This document shows, piece after piece, positions 18,641 to 28,586 of a stretch of 64,000 nucleotides of DNA. The position numbers were made by a program, and so were the translations under genes. Source of the DNA: Zygotorulaspora mrakii (taxonomy: Eukaryota > Ascomycota > Saccharomycetes > Saccharomycetales > Saccharomycetaceae); NCBI RefSeq assembly GCF_013402915.1, contig NC_050719.1, positions 682,001 to 746,000 of the forward strand, given 5' to 3'. Each line of letters begins with the position of its first letter. The first letter of the stretch is position 1. Under the pieces are notes generated by a model. That model was not told where the DNA came from. It searched no databases and saw only the letters and a list, made by a program, of their open reading frames with translations.

Positions 18641-20557
18641 ATGTCTGACAAAAAGTATAAAAGGAGTGATCTTTATGTGTATGATTTGTCTCCTGCTATC
18701 CTAAGCTCACTTGGCCTAATTTCATTTGATGATACTCTTCAAGAAGTTGCTTCCTTTGATGATTTAAATGCTGGGACGACTGGAAGTGCATCTGCGGAAG
18801 ACGCAAAGGAGAGATCAACAGTAAAATTTCAACGTTGTACCACTTGCGGTACTGATTTCGGTGACCAGGTAAACAATAGAGAGCATTACAAAAATGAGTT
18901 GCATACATATAATATTAAAAGACATCTAAATGGGTTGCCGCCAGTAACTGAAGAGGAATTTGCAACCATGCTCAACAAGTTGAAAAGTAATGGTGAAGTA
19001 CATAGTGAGTCAGATTCTGAGGATAACATCTCGGAAGATGAGACCTCCAGGTCCGATCATCAAAGTGAGGCAGCAAGCAATGAAATATATGACAAACGAG
19101 ATGACTATTTGGGCTCTTTGATAGAGGAAGAAATGGATAAGTTTTCACTAGAAAACAATTCTAATGAAGAAAATAAGTCGAGTGTCAGTCATCTTAATAC
19201 GAGGTCTGCTCAAATTTTTTTCAACTCTACTTTCCTCGATGTATCCGAGGCTTTTGCCCTGTACAAATCCCTTTTCAATAAGCAAACCATCACTAAACCA
19301 TTAAATACGATAAAAAAGTGGAATGAAATAGACGATCAGTCAATGGAACTGTCTGCTCTTTTCATGATCGGAGGTGGCCACTTTGCGGGTGCAATTGTGT
19401 CTCACAATAGAGCAAATGTAAGCGGAAATTCCAAAAAGAGTGGTGAAAACTTTCAAGAGCAGGCTGTCAGATTTTTAGAACACAAAACGTTTCATAGATA
19501 TACCACAAGAAGGAAACAAGGTGGCTCACAATCGGCTATGGATCAGGCCAAAGGAAAGGCAAATTCTGCTGGCTCAAGTCTGAGAAGATATAATGAAGCA
19601 GCATTGAAAACGGATATCCAGAATCTTCTTAAGTTGTGGGAGCCTTACTTAAGTAAATGTCAAAATATTTTTTTAAGGGCTCACAATTCAGCGGAACGTA
19701 ATATATTCACTGGTAACCCGTTGATAGGAATGAAACGAGAAAATCTTAAAAGTTTCCCTTTTACAACGGGCAGGCCGACTATTACAGAACTGAAACGATG
19801 CTGGTGTGAGTTAACATATTTAAAGCCATCTGCAAAGCCCACACCACTTCAAATGAAGAAAGAGTCGTCCGTAAGTGAAAGTATCTCATCGAAAGAGAGC
19901 GGGAAAGCTGCGCGGCAATCTTCAATAAAAAAGCCCCCAGTAGAAGAAGTACATACTGAAGAACTACTTTCTCTTTTGAAGAAAGGAAAAGCTCCTCTTT
20001 TGATGGCGTATCTGCGGAAGCACAAGCTCAATGGAGACTTTAAATTAATGCCAGAGAATCAATATAGTGCTACCCCCACCATGCTACACTATGCAGCTCA
20101 AAACGGCCTGAAACAAATGATTACAATTCTGATGACAAATATGAAGTGTAATCCTTGCATACAAAACGCGGTTGGTAAAACTGCAGTGGATCTCGCCAAA
20201 GATACACAAATTAAGCAATCATTTCAAATTTCAAGACATTTGTTGGGTGAGAATTATGTAAATTGGAATGACTCGCACATTGGAAAGCCGCTTAGCCGAG
20301 AGGAAGTCCAAGATATGAATAAATTGGAAGAAGAACGTCGTAACAGTGAGATTGCAGCTGCTGTAAAGGAGGAACTTGAAAACGCTAAAAGAAAACAAAA
20401 AGCAGGAGTGAAAAACAAAGAAGTTTCCGGCAGACCTTTAGAGGCTAAACCTGTGTATCCCAATCAAAACTTGAACTCTTTAAGTGACGAACAAAGAAGG
20501 AAATTGATGAGAGAACAACGTGCAAGAGCCGCAGAGGCAAGAATGCAAAAAAGTTAA
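18641..20557 (+). CDS. VMS1: Vms1, peptidyl-tRNA hydrolase-like factor of ribosome quality control
   Basis: A 638-aa protein (S. cerevisiae Vms1 is 632 aa). In order: a C2H2-type finger around residues 65-95 (CTTCGTDFGDQVNNREHY); the VLRF1 domain, with FMIGGGHFAGAIVSHN and the loop TTRRKQGGSQSAMDQAKG (about 285-303) that carries the glutamine used for peptidyl-tRNA cleavage; ankyrin-like repeats around 460-540 (TMLHYAAQNGLKQMITIL); and a charged coiled-coil C-terminus that in this family binds Cdc48. In S. cerevisiae Vms1 releases nascent chains stalled on 60S subunits and protects mitochondria from CAT-tailed proteins. Ortholog of YDR049W. It is convergent with RDH54, with 79 bases between the stops. 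Confidence 0.96.
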   Translation: MSDKKYKRSDLYVYDLSPAILSSLGLISFDDTLQEVASFDDLNAGTTGSASAEDAKERSTVKFQRCTTCGTDFGDQVNNREHYKNELHTYNIKRHLNGLPPVTEEEFATMLNKLKSNGEVHSESDSEDNISEDETSRSDHQSEAASNEIYDKRDDYLGSLIEEEMDKFSLENNSNEENKSSVSHLNTRSAQIFFNSTFLDVSEAFALYKSLFNKQTITKPLNTIKKWNEIDDQSMELSALFMIGGGHFAGAIVSHNRANVSGNSKKSGENFQEQAVRFLEHKTFHRYTTRRKQGGSQSAMDQAKGKANSAGSSLRRYNEAALKTDIQNLLKLWEPYLSKCQNIFLRAHNSAERNIFTGNPLIGMKRENLKSFPFTTGRPTITELKRCWCELTYLKPSAKPTPLQMKKESSVSESISSKESGKAARQSSIKKPPVEEVHTEELLSLLKKGKAPLLMAYLRKHKLNGDFKLMPENQYSATPTMLHYAAQNGLKQMITILMTNMKCNPCIQNAVGKTAVDLAKDTQIKQSFQISRHLLGENYVNWNDSHIGKPLSREEVQDMNKLEEERRNSEIAAAVKEELENAKRKQKAGVKNKEVSGRPLEAKPVYPNQNLNSLSDEQRRKLMREQRARAAEARMQKS

Positions 20558-20636
20558 GTAACAAAGTATCAATTACTCTATAAAGCAATGAGTTTACATT
20601 TTTTCATTTTCTATTCTTAGCGGGAAGTAATTTAGC

Positions 20637-23405
20637 TTAAGAAGGCTTCATAAAAGCAAATGTGACATCGCTTTGGGCATTTTGAGCAGCCTCCATTGCA
20701 ACTGTATCCAGAAGATTGCAAAAATGCTTTGAACCTATATGCTTGTAGCCAACTAAGCATCGCTTCATCAGGCTAGCTTTCTCTTCTAAATTTTGGTCCT
20801 CCTTATCTTCAAGTAACTTTTGTGCCTCCAAAGCACTTATCCACGTATCAGGGGAGTATCGTTTCCCCTTATTGTTCATAGTCGATGCAACTGATTCAGA
20901 GTTCACTTCTTCACCTGCCCCATCACAAGAGCATATCAGATCGTGAGTATTGCTCGGCGTGTCCAAAATGACACTAAAAAGGTCTTTGAGGTCTTCTTTG
21001 TTGAAAAGGTCGTCGTTCGAAGAGTCTTTTCCATTATTGCAGTCACTCAAAAACTTCTGGCTCAGACTTTGCTTCATTAGCTGACGCTGCAGAATTTTCT
21101 CATCAATACAACCTGTCGTGACTAATCGATAGATATAACATGGCTTTGTTTGCCCGTCCCTATGTATTCTTGACATGGCTTGCAGATCTACCGACGGATT
21201 CCAATCGTTATCAAAGAGAATTAAGCGCGATGCTCCTATAAGATTCAACCCGACTCCTCCAGATTTTGCACTGAGTAGAAGAGCGAAGAGTGACAGGTCT
21301 CGGTTAAAAGATGTCACAATTCCATCACGTTGCTTGCTCGGAGTTGATCCATCAAGCCGGCATATTCTCATATCAGCTGAAATCATCAAATTTTGTATAA
21401 TATCGAGAGTTTGCGTGTAGTTAGATACAATTACAACTTTTTCACCTTCTGTTCCATTCCTGATTCGCTCCAACAACGTCATCAAGACTTTTAATTTTCC
21501 AGAATTCAAAGCTTGTGTGTATTTCTTGAATATTCGAGAATCTCCTAGGGTAGTATTGAAATAAGCATCACTCTCTATCAGTGAAGGAGAGTTGCAGACT
21601 TTTTTCAGTAGTGTAATCACTGAGAGTGAGGAGTTTGAACTTGTTGTCAGTAAATCTGGGCCGCAGTTTTGTAGTATATCTTTGAAAGCCATCACTTGTG
21701 TTTCAGTCGGCCTACAAAATAAAATTAAATCCATTCTGGGAGGGAGGTAGGATTCAATTACTGAGCTTGTTCTTCGCAATATGAATCTTTGCGTTATCTC
21801 GATCATTTCTTGAGAGAGCTCCTCACCTTTCTGGACTGCCGTCTCATTATGCCTATTCGAAGGATCTCTGGCTTTACTGATTGGTAAGATAAATCTTTTC
21901 TTAAAATGTTGGTAGCTACCTAAAATGCCTGGATTTATGAAGTCAATAATGTTATAAAATTCATTTAAATCATTTTGAATTGGTGTACCAGACAACAGTA
22001 TTTTTTTTTGTATATCAAGCGATTTCAATACATTAAGAATTTTTGAAGATCCGTTCTTCAAACGATGACCTTCGTCACATACTAAAAGATCTAATACTGA
22101 CTTATTCTTTTCCAGTTCTTCCGAGACACTAAGTAACTTTTCGTATCCTAAGATCATGACTTGATATGTTCGCTGGACCCGTAAGAAGGTTCGTACTTCG
22201 TATTTGTCTCTTTCTAATGTGTTTTGAGGGCTCAAAGTTAAGATACCAATTCTGGAGAGATTTAGCCATTTGCTAAACTCTTTTTTCCAATTAGCAATCA
22301 AAGTAACAGGACAAATTATTAGTACTTTGCTAATCAGACCTTGTAATGGAACGCCCGACTGAGAACACGAAACAGTGGAAGCAATGGGGGTCTGCTTCAA
22401 AAGAGTCCAAATCAGCGAAATCGTCATAAGAGTTTTTCCTAAGCCCATCTCATCTGCTAATAGACAGCCTCGTATATCTGAATCTTGCTCTAAAATAATA
22501 CTTCTGGACGTAAAGCCCTCTTGATTGGTGGCCAAATCTTTCGGAGGTCTTGACAGCCCAAGAACACAATCGTACATGAATTTTATTCCTTCCCGTTGAT
22601 GAGATCTAAGGTTCTTACTTATGAAGGGATCGACAATGACGTCAACTTCTGCACTACAATGCTTATTCATAATGATAGGATCATCTATTTTAGACGCATC
22701 AAATACGGGCTGATAGCTCATTTTTCTTTCTGGATTTGTGTGACTTTCCGATTCTGATTTGCGGCCAGAAATTAAACTGTTTCTTGCAGGACAGGTTTTA
22801 ATTAGTGGCTTAAACTTGTTTGCTCTTTTGTTCTGAAATAGCGGTGCAGGTGTAATTTGATTATCATTATTATGAGAGGAAGACTCAACAGTTAGAGAGG
22901 TCTCACCAAGATCAAAATGTTGTGAACTGCTTGATTTTTCTTGACGATTACCCAACAGTACGTTCTTGACCTCCTGATATTCTTTTGCATCGGAAACCTC
23001 GTAGTCCAACTGTATCTCCAAGCCAGAGGATTTAAAAAGGTTTTCCAGCATATCTCCAGGCGCATTTTTATATTGAGCTGATCCGATAGATTTTCCAGTT
23101 GCATCATAAAAACTGAGTTTGCCGCCCTCTCTAAATGTAGCATAACCATCGCCTGCCCAAGTCTTGTGCTTCTTCTGCGTAGGCTTTCTGTACATGAGAG
23201 TGAAATACCTTTTGTTATCGGAAGGATCAGAAGAGTGGACAGACATCGATGACATAGGTTTTGCTTTCTTGACAGATGTTGTTTCACTTTCTGCTACGCC
23301 TTGGCGTTTTGTTGATGTTGATCGAATAACGTTTTGTGTAGCATGGCTGTCGTTCAGTCTTTTGGGTGGCTTGAAAGGTTTATTCTCATATTTGTGCACT
23401 CGCAT
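20637..23405 (-). CDS. RDH54: Swi2/Snf2 DNA translocase Rdh54/Tid1
   Basis: A Rad54-family translocase of 922 aa from the ATG at 23405, or 937 aa from the in-frame ATG at 23450. I prefer 23405 because KYENKPFKPPKR then begins within a few residues, as in S. cerevisiae Rdh54 (924 aa). Helicase motifs: Walker A DEMGLGKTLMTISL; DEGHRLKNG (a DEGH box, typical of the Rad54 group); SGTPIQNDLNEFY; and late motifs LLSAKSGGVGLNLIGA and SRIHRDGQTKPCYIYR. It acts with Dmc1/Rad51 in recombination, removing recombinase from duplex DNA. Ortholog of YBR073W. A GC-rich ACGCGCGAA stretch (about 23500) lies upstream and resembles MCB elements. Confidence 0.95.
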   Translation of the reverse strand: MRVHKYENKPFKPPKRLNDSHATQNVIRSTSTKRQGVAESETTSVKKAKPMSSMSVHSSDPSDNKRYFTLMYRKPTQKKHKTWAGDGYATFREGGKLSFYDATGKSIGSAQYKNAPGDMLENLFKSSGLEIQLDYEVSDAKEYQEVKNVLLGNRQEKSSSSQHFDLGETSLTVESSSHNNDNQITPAPLFQNKRANKFKPLIKTCPARNSLISGRKSESESHTNPERKMSYQPVFDASKIDDPIIMNKHCSAEVDVIVDPFISKNLRSHQREGIKFMYDCVLGLSRPPKDLATNQEGFTSRSIILEQDSDIRGCLLADEMGLGKTLMTISLIWTLLKQTPIASTVSCSQSGVPLQGLISKVLIICPVTLIANWKKEFSKWLNLSRIGILTLSPQNTLERDKYEVRTFLRVQRTYQVMILGYEKLLSVSEELEKNKSVLDLLVCDEGHRLKNGSSKILNVLKSLDIQKKILLSGTPIQNDLNEFYNIIDFINPGILGSYQHFKKRFILPISKARDPSNRHNETAVQKGEELSQEMIEITQRFILRRTSSVIESYLPPRMDLILFCRPTETQVMAFKDILQNCGPDLLTTSSNSSLSVITLLKKVCNSPSLIESDAYFNTTLGDSRIFKKYTQALNSGKLKVLMTLLERIRNGTEGEKVVIVSNYTQTLDIIQNLMISADMRICRLDGSTPSKQRDGIVTSFNRDLSLFALLLSAKSGGVGLNLIGASRLILFDNDWNPSVDLQAMSRIHRDGQTKPCYIYRLVTTGCIDEKILQRQLMKQSLSQKFLSDCNNGKDSSNDDLFNKEDLKDLFSVILDTPSNTHDLICSCDGAGEEVNSESVASTMNNKGKRYSPDTWISALEAQKLLEDKEDQNLEEKASLMKRCLVGYKHIGSKHFCNLLDTVAMEAAQNAQSDVTFAFMKPS

Positions 23406-23450
23406 TAGAGGTTTATCTCGATGGGATTGATACAGTTGCCAGGAAAACAT

Positions 23451-23750
23451 CTATTTTCATTGAGGGCGTTAATTCTAAGGCGTCGCAGTTACACGAGAGA
23501 CGCGCGAAGTAACTGAAAGTGTCATCTTACAAAAACAACACCAAGTAGGAGTGTAGGAAAGTAACGAAGATAAACTCACAATAAGTAGAAGTTCACAACC
23601 ATGTACAGTCAATTTAAACAGTGTTGGATCATTCAAAATCTGTCATAAGAATAACGTTCTACATAACATAACATAACATAACTTCTATATAGCATAACTC
23701 GTAACATAACAAAAATAAACCGAAGATCAAACTTCTATTTGTACTTTTGC
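23451..23750. other. Intergenic region, RDH54 promoter and HSP26 3' end
   Basis: 300 bases, AT-rich near HSP26. It holds a short pentanucleotide microsatellite of ACATA units (23661-23682, about 4.4 copies) with looser copies following. No gene seen. Confidence 0.5.
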
Positions 23751-24389
23751 TCATTTCTTATTACTGGATTCTTGTGAGAAAATCTCTATCTTTTGAATGC
23801 CACTCCCATCCTTGGAAGGCTTCAACTTGGGGATAGTCAAAGTCAAGATACCGTTCGAATAATCTGCTTTGATATTATCAGCGTCGATACCAGGGTAGTC
23901 AGGAAGCGAGATAATTCTCTTAAACTTACCCGAGAACCGTTCCTGAACTTTCAACTTATCTTTTGTTGAATCATCGAAAGTGGATGGAATTTCACCAGAA
24001 ACAACGATTTGATTTCTTTCCTTGTGATATTCTAAATTGATATCTTTCTTATCCTTGACACCCGGTGCAGTAACAGTGACTTCGTAATTCTTGTCATGAT
24101 CCAAAATGTCGACTGGAGGTACGAAACTAGATTTACCGACGGCTTCTGGAATTAATGGCCAATCATTTTCGAACCAATCATCCAAAGCAGTCAATGGCGC
24201 AGCTTTAGAATGTGTAATTTGATTATTCTTCCCAGCTCTCGTAACTTGCTTATCAGTGCTTGGGAGCTGGGCATTGCGAGCAGATGAGTCGTACACATTG
24301 TAGCCAGTATTGTCAAGCAATCTGCTGAATGAATTAACTTCGTTGTTGATAGCGTCAAAAAAGTCGTAAAATGGTGTGTTAAAGGACAT
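23751..24389 (-). CDS. HSP26: Small heat-shock protein Hsp26
   Basis: A 212-aa sHSP (S. cerevisiae Hsp26 is 214 aa), a cytosolic ATP-independent holdase that binds unfolding proteins. The N-terminal arm MSFNTPFYDFFDAINNEVNS is nearly the S. cerevisiae one. The alpha-crystallin domain covers about residues 91-195, from PPVDILDHDKNYEVTVTAPG to the typical GILTLTIPKLKP. A C-terminal IEI motif in IQKIEIFS is the I-x-I anchor that docks between subunits. Ortholog of YBR072W, in its conserved place between RDH54 and the YBR071W-like gene. Stress control is suggested by upstream CCCCT elements and a TATA box. Confidence 0.97.
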   Translation of the reverse strand: MSFNTPFYDFFDAINNEVNSFSRLLDNTGYNVYDSSARNAQLPSTDKQVTRAGKNNQITHSKAAPLTALDDWFENDWPLIPEAVGKSSFVPPVDILDHDKNYEVTVTAPGVKDKKDINLEYHKERNQIVVSGEIPSTFDDSTKDKLKVQERFSGKFKRIISLPDYPGIDADNIKADYSNGILTLTIPKLKPSKDGSGIQKIEIFSQESSNKK

Positions 24390-25052
24390 AGCTGATTATA
24401 CTATGTTGAGAGGTATTTTTCTTAGATTCTTGAGTGTGATGTTACGCAGTACAAGAAGAAAATAAGAGAGGCCTGTTACATGGATGATTACCTCTCCTTA
24501 TATACCATTCTGTCATGGTATGCTGCGTAACGCTACCTTGCGTAACCGTTCTCGTAAGTTCGATCAACACCCCTTACTACTTTCAACCCTAGCTACTCAT
24601 CTAAAAACCACTCGTCAAGATACTACTAAGTTTTCTACAAGTATCCATTTTGTTCTTCCGGGGGTCTATGCTTAATTACTGTCATTTTCATTTGCTGGCA
24701 TCCCTTGATGCGCGAAAAATCTAGGCCCCTGTAGAAAGAATTTTGTCAATAATTACAAAAAAAAGAGTCCTGAGATTACTATATTGATTCCCAGGGATAC
24801 CTTCAGCAGCTCATCTCAGTTTCAACGAATTGATAATTTGAATGAGAAACTCGGGCGGCCTCAACAATACTACACATGTCGTTTGACCGACAGGCCTTCA
24901 GAAGTGAGGTGAAAAGAAAGAATAAATCACTCATAATCCTCAGATATGATAAGTCCTTACAATAATACCTCATTAAAATTCATCTATACACCTTATAAAG
25001 AATTTAGTATTAAATATTTATTCCCCCCTTAAGACATCACCAGATCTTTCAA
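24390..25052. promoter_or_regulatory. HSP26 upstream region with TATA and stress-response elements
   Basis: 663 bases upstream of HSP26. On the HSP26 strand TATATAAG occupies 24497-24504, 108 bases before the ATG. Two STRE pentamers (CCCCT on the plus strand) lie at 24570-24574 and 24726-24730, which in S. cerevisiae are bound by Msn2/Msn4. I did not find an unambiguous three-unit heat-shock element. A 63-codon frame on the plus strand (24484-24675) overlaps these elements and is not credible. Confidence 0.5.
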
Positions 25053-25685
25053 TCAGTCAAATATGAGCTCAGTCCTATTGTACGTTCGATTGTTGTGGCC
25101 AGAAATATACTCATCATCAAAATCCCAAATGTGCTCGCTCACACTACCCTGATCTGCATCAAACAAATATATCATCGCACCACGAACTGCTTTCACCGGC
25201 TCTTGTTTCCTTATGGACGTCTTCTGCTTCTTGTTCTCATCCGTTATATCTTCATTGAGCAGATCGTGTATCGAAAGACAACTATTCGATGAAAACAATG
25301 ATGAAATTTTGCTTGCGACTGATGAAATACTGTGGTTCGAGTGACTGCTTTGTATTGTAGTTGAAACGGGATTCTCGAAGTGATTCACAGCAATATTATA
25401 ATCTCTCAACAAACTATTATCCAGCACGACGCTACTTCGTTTCAGCTTTGATGTCTTCTTTGCTGTAATGGCTTTTCTATTCATCTTTTGTGGAACTTCT
25501 TGTAATGTAAGATCATCTTCCAGTGCCAGGGAATCAAGGGATTTATTTTTAGTTTGGAAACTGTGTTTAAAGGTGGACTCGGTGATCGGATCATTTGCTG
25601 ACAGTATAGAATGTTTAAGATCTATAAACATTGAATGTCTTTTCTTGCCATTGTTATTAATTGTGCTCTTAGAACGTCTAAGCAT
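25053..25685 (-). CDS. YBR071W-like protein of unknown function
   Basis: A 210-aa protein placed between HSP26 and ALG14, exactly where S. cerevisiae has YBR071W (211 aa). It is hydrophilic, rich in S, K, N and T and probably mostly disordered, with a basic start (MLRRSKSTINNNGKKRHS) and many possible phosphorylation sites. An ordered block near the C-terminus (VRGAMIYLFDADQGSVSEHIWDF) is the part most likely to be conserved. There are no membrane segments or known domains. Identity rests on position and length; the molecular role is unknown. Confidence 0.8.
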   Translation of the reverse strand: MLRRSKSTINNNGKKRHSMFIDLKHSILSANDPITESTFKHSFQTKNKSLDSLALEDDLTLQEVPQKMNRKAITAKKTSKLKRSSVVLDNSLLRDYNIAVNHFENPVSTTIQSSHSNHSISSVASKISSLFSSNSCLSIHDLLNEDITDENKKQKTSIRKQEPVKAVRGAMIYLFDADQGSVSEHIWDFDDEYISGHNNRTYNRTELIFD

Positions 25686-26299
25686 TTTGATCCATTGGAT
25701 ATATTCTCTCAGTTCTGCTGACGAACGATGATCTAGTTTGAGCTGTATCTTCTATATATATGGAAGCTCTTATCTAGCAACAAGTAGTAAATGGAGCCCA
25801 ATATTTTCGTGTAGCACATTCGCTGCTAGTAACCCTTTGCCATATTTCTAAAAAAACTTCTCTGTTTGCTAAATTCTTAGTCTGTCAGCTCTTGAATCAA
25901 TTGTTTTGTTCTTTTCGCATCCTGGTTCAAATTTCGTGGCATTTCCTGTTCAAGCAGAAAGTGTATAAAAAGTTTTCCTGCAAAAAATGATGCAACATTT
26001 CCAAAACTAGTAAAGATAAGAGCGAAACGCTGCAATCTCGCTATTCTTCTTCTTGAAACAAGGTGAAAAGCTGCAAAAACCGGACTGTGCCTCCAGAGTT
26101 ACCTACTTTGTCATTGTGAGACACGACGCCTAGGAGTTTATATGAAGCTTTGACAGAGTTGAAAACAGAAAATTTCTTTTACTATCTTGCTTCGTTGTGA
26201 GAGTAAGATACTATCCAGGAAACTGTTGTGCGCGACGGCTTAGAAGAGCAAAATAAGGTTTATTCTAGCATATTTGCATGCAGTGGCTCTAATTGATTG
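25686..26299. other. Divergent intergenic region, YBR071W-like and ALG14
   Basis: 614 bases between two divergent ATGs. A TATA-like run (tatatatatgg, about 25752-25762) lies 67 or more bases upstream of the YBR071W-like ATG. Nothing else distinct seen. Confidence 0.4.
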
Positions 26300-26998
26300 A
26301 TGATGCGTACTACCCACATTTCTATAGGCCTGCTGGTGCTATATGCTATTTACCTTGTACGTTTAATCTGTATACTGCCGTTTTTTCTGAAGCAAAGGCA
26401 AGATGACAGCCCATTGCGGCTGAACTCGAAGCGAAAGGGGCAATTGAAGGTTTTTGTCTTCTTGGGATCTGGCGGACATACGGGGGAGATGTTGCGGTTA
26501 TTGGAGAATTATAGTGATTTGTTGCTTGCCAATAGTAATACATTATTCGTTGGCTATTCCGACACACAATCACGCGCAGCGTTTGCGCAGCTGGCCAAAA
26601 AGACAGACTTGAAGTGCCGCATTGAATTCTACGAATTCATCAAGGCTCGTGAAGTTAATTCGAGCTATTTTTCCAGCTTCGTAACAATTGTGAGAACTCT
26701 GGTCGATTCATGTTTCAAAGCTCTGAGCATATCGCTTAGATTTTATTCCAGCCCACATTTGGTACTACTAAATGGTCCTGGGACATGTTGCGTATTAGCA
26801 TTATGGTTTAAATTGTTTGAATGGGTAAACCTATTTCAGTCAAGATCTAACATAGTATATGTCGAATCATTGGCACGAATTACGTCATTAAGTCTGAGTG
26901 GTAAGCTTTTATATTGGTTAGCCGATTCTTTCGTTGTGCAGTGGAAGGAATTACAGATTGCAAAACCCCGAGCCGAATACTACGGAATTCTTGTTTAG
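26300..26998 (+). CDS. ALG14: Alg14, membrane anchor of UDP-GlcNAc transferase
   Basis: A 232-aa protein (S. cerevisiae Alg14 is 237 aa). Alg14 sits in the ER membrane and recruits the catalytic subunit Alg13. The pair adds the second GlcNAc to dolichol-PP-GlcNAc in N-glycan assembly. An N-terminal membrane helix (about residues 7-28) is followed by the diagnostic FVFLGSGGHTGEMLRLLENY, HLVLLNGPGTCC and YVESLARI blocks, and the chain ends in YGILV as in the family. Two adjacent ATGs (26300 and 26303) are equally possible. Ortholog of YBR070W. It is convergent with TPI1, with only 79 bases between stops. Confidence 0.97.
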   Translation: MMRTTHISIGLLVLYAIYLVRLICILPFFLKQRQDDSPLRLNSKRKGQLKVFVFLGSGGHTGEMLRLLENYSDLLLANSNTLFVGYSDTQSRAAFAQLAKKTDLKCRIEFYEFIKAREVNSSYFSSFVTIVRTLVDSCFKALSISLRFYSSPHLVLLNGPGTCCVLALWFKLFEWVNLFQSRSNIVYVESLARITSLSLSGKLLYWLADSFVVQWKELQIAKPRAEYYGILV

Positions 26999-27077
26999 GT
27001 AAGTCATTAAACATAAACCATTGCGAATTTATTTAAATTTTCTATATCATATACTTAGAAAGTCGTTCAAGTCACAT

Positions 27078-27824
27078 TTACTTTCTGGAGTTGACAATTT
27101 GAACGAATTCTGGCTTCAAAGAAGCACCGCCAACCAAGAAACCGTCAATGTCAGACTTATCCTTGAAGGAAGCGACATTAGCACCGTTAGCGGATCCACC
27201 GTATAGAATTCTAGTTTCTCCAGCAGTCTTTTCACCCAACTTGGTGGCCAAGAAATCTCTGATAGATTTGTGGATATCTTGAGCATCTTCAGCAGTAGCA
27301 GCTAGACCGGTACCAATAGCCCAGACTGGTTCGTAAGCAACAACGACGTTAGACCAGTCCTTGACTTCATCGATAACAGCATTCAATTGTCTTTCGACAA
27401 CCTTCAAAGTGACACCAGCCTTCTTTTCTTCCAAAGTTTCACCAATACACAAGATAACACCAACACCTTGACCTAGAGCAAATTTGGTCTTGTCAGCGAC
27501 AAATTTGTCGTCTTCGTGGAAAATAGTTCTTCTTTCAGAGTGACCTAGAATAACCCATTTGGAACCTAATTCCTTGATTTGGTCAACTGAGTTTTCACCA
27601 GTGAAAGCACCAGAAGCCTTTAGATAAGTGTTTTGAGCACCGACAGCTAATTGAGGCTTGGTGATCAAAGATGCAGTGTATTCCAAGTATGGAGCAGGTG
27701 GACAAAGGACAACCTCAACATTTTGTGGAAGATCAGCATTGTTCAATCTTTCAACAATCTCCTTAATAGAAGGTTTGGAACCGTTCAATTTAAAATTACC
27801 ACCAACGAAAAAAGTTCTAGCCAT
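27078..27824 (-). CDS. TPI1: Triosephosphate isomerase
   Basis: A 248-aa glycolytic TIM-barrel enzyme of the same length as S. cerevisiae Tpi1. It interconverts dihydroxyacetone phosphate and glyceraldehyde 3-phosphate in the cytosol. Catalytic residues are visible: K12 in GGNFKLNG, the histidine in [10 protein letters not shown] (about 95), and the glutamate in [11 protein letters not shown] (about 165). The phosphate-gripping loop 6 follows that glutamate. Codon use is strongly biased (for example GGT, TTG, CCA and AAG), as expected of an abundant enzyme, and unlike most neighbours. Ortholog of YDR050C. Confidence 0.99.
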   Translation of the reverse strand: MARTFFVGGNFKLNGSKPSIKEIVERLNNADLPQNVEVVLCPPAPYLEYTASLITKPQLAVGAQNTYLKASGAFTGENSVDQIKELGSKWVILGHSERRTIFHEDDKFVADKTKFALGQGVGVILCIGETLEEKKAGVTLKVVERQLNAVIDEVKDWSNVVVAYEPVWAIGTGLAATAEDAQDIHKSIRDFLATKLGEKTAGETRILYGGSANGANVASFKDKSDIDGFLVGGASLKPEFVQIVNSRK

Positions 27825-28586
27825 TTTGTTATTTATTATAAAGTATTGAGATATTACTTGGGGTAATACTTAAACACAAAATAAGCATCCAGCAATCAAG
27901 TGATAACGTTCCAAGATATAATCAAAGTGATCGCTTTATATATTGAAAAATAAAAAATACTGAAAGCATGATACCCTCAGCCAATTACCATGGAACCAGG
28001 TCGAATCAACCAACATCTAGTGCAACTATTCGGGTTACGTCCTTTTTTTAATTTTTTTCTGCATAGATCATACGGTTTATTCACACCTGAGAATGGCATG
28101 GTATAGCTAACTGAATTAATTGTGGTGGTAGTCTTGCCGGGAGTTTCAATAATCGGTTGGACATAACAAGATTTCGCTTATTGAGTCGTTTTCCTGGCGC
28201 CTTAACGTGGCAGCCTCTCCTTCGGCACCGTCTTGTGATGAGGCCATGGAGGAAAAGTGGAATCTTGGATAAATAGCTTCTTCTGGCATCCTGTTTTCCG
28301 GACATGGCACCATTGAAGGAAATCTACTTCTCCTGGTTTGTTCGGACACGAAAATAAAGTAGAGGTTTGAAGGACGGAAGAGATTATAGTGATACACGAG
28401 AATGTCGGGTAATCATCTTTGTTTTAGACTCTTCGGATGATCACCAGTGGTAATGACAACTACTCAGGTTGTTGGCATATCAATGGCGACACTACGTAGC
28501 ATCTTCAAAAAGGTGAAAGGTGTAAGACAAGAACTTCTATTGTTTTGTCTTAAATAAATATGTGTATATATGTATGCCATTCGGGG
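27825..28586. other. TPI1 upstream region
   Basis: 762 bases between the TPI1 ATG and the DET1 stop. A glycolytic promoter of this kind is expected to use Gcr1 (CTTCC) and Rap1; single GGAAG/CTTCC pentamers occur (for example about 28375-28380), but no strong Rap1 match was seen. Two overlapping minus-strand frames (28081-28397) in this stretch are not supported as genes. Confidence 0.4.

Noticed and set aside
28081..28397. Two minus-strand frames in the TPI1 upstream region
   Set aside because: They overlap each other, show no domain and occupy the expected promoter of a very strongly expressed gene.
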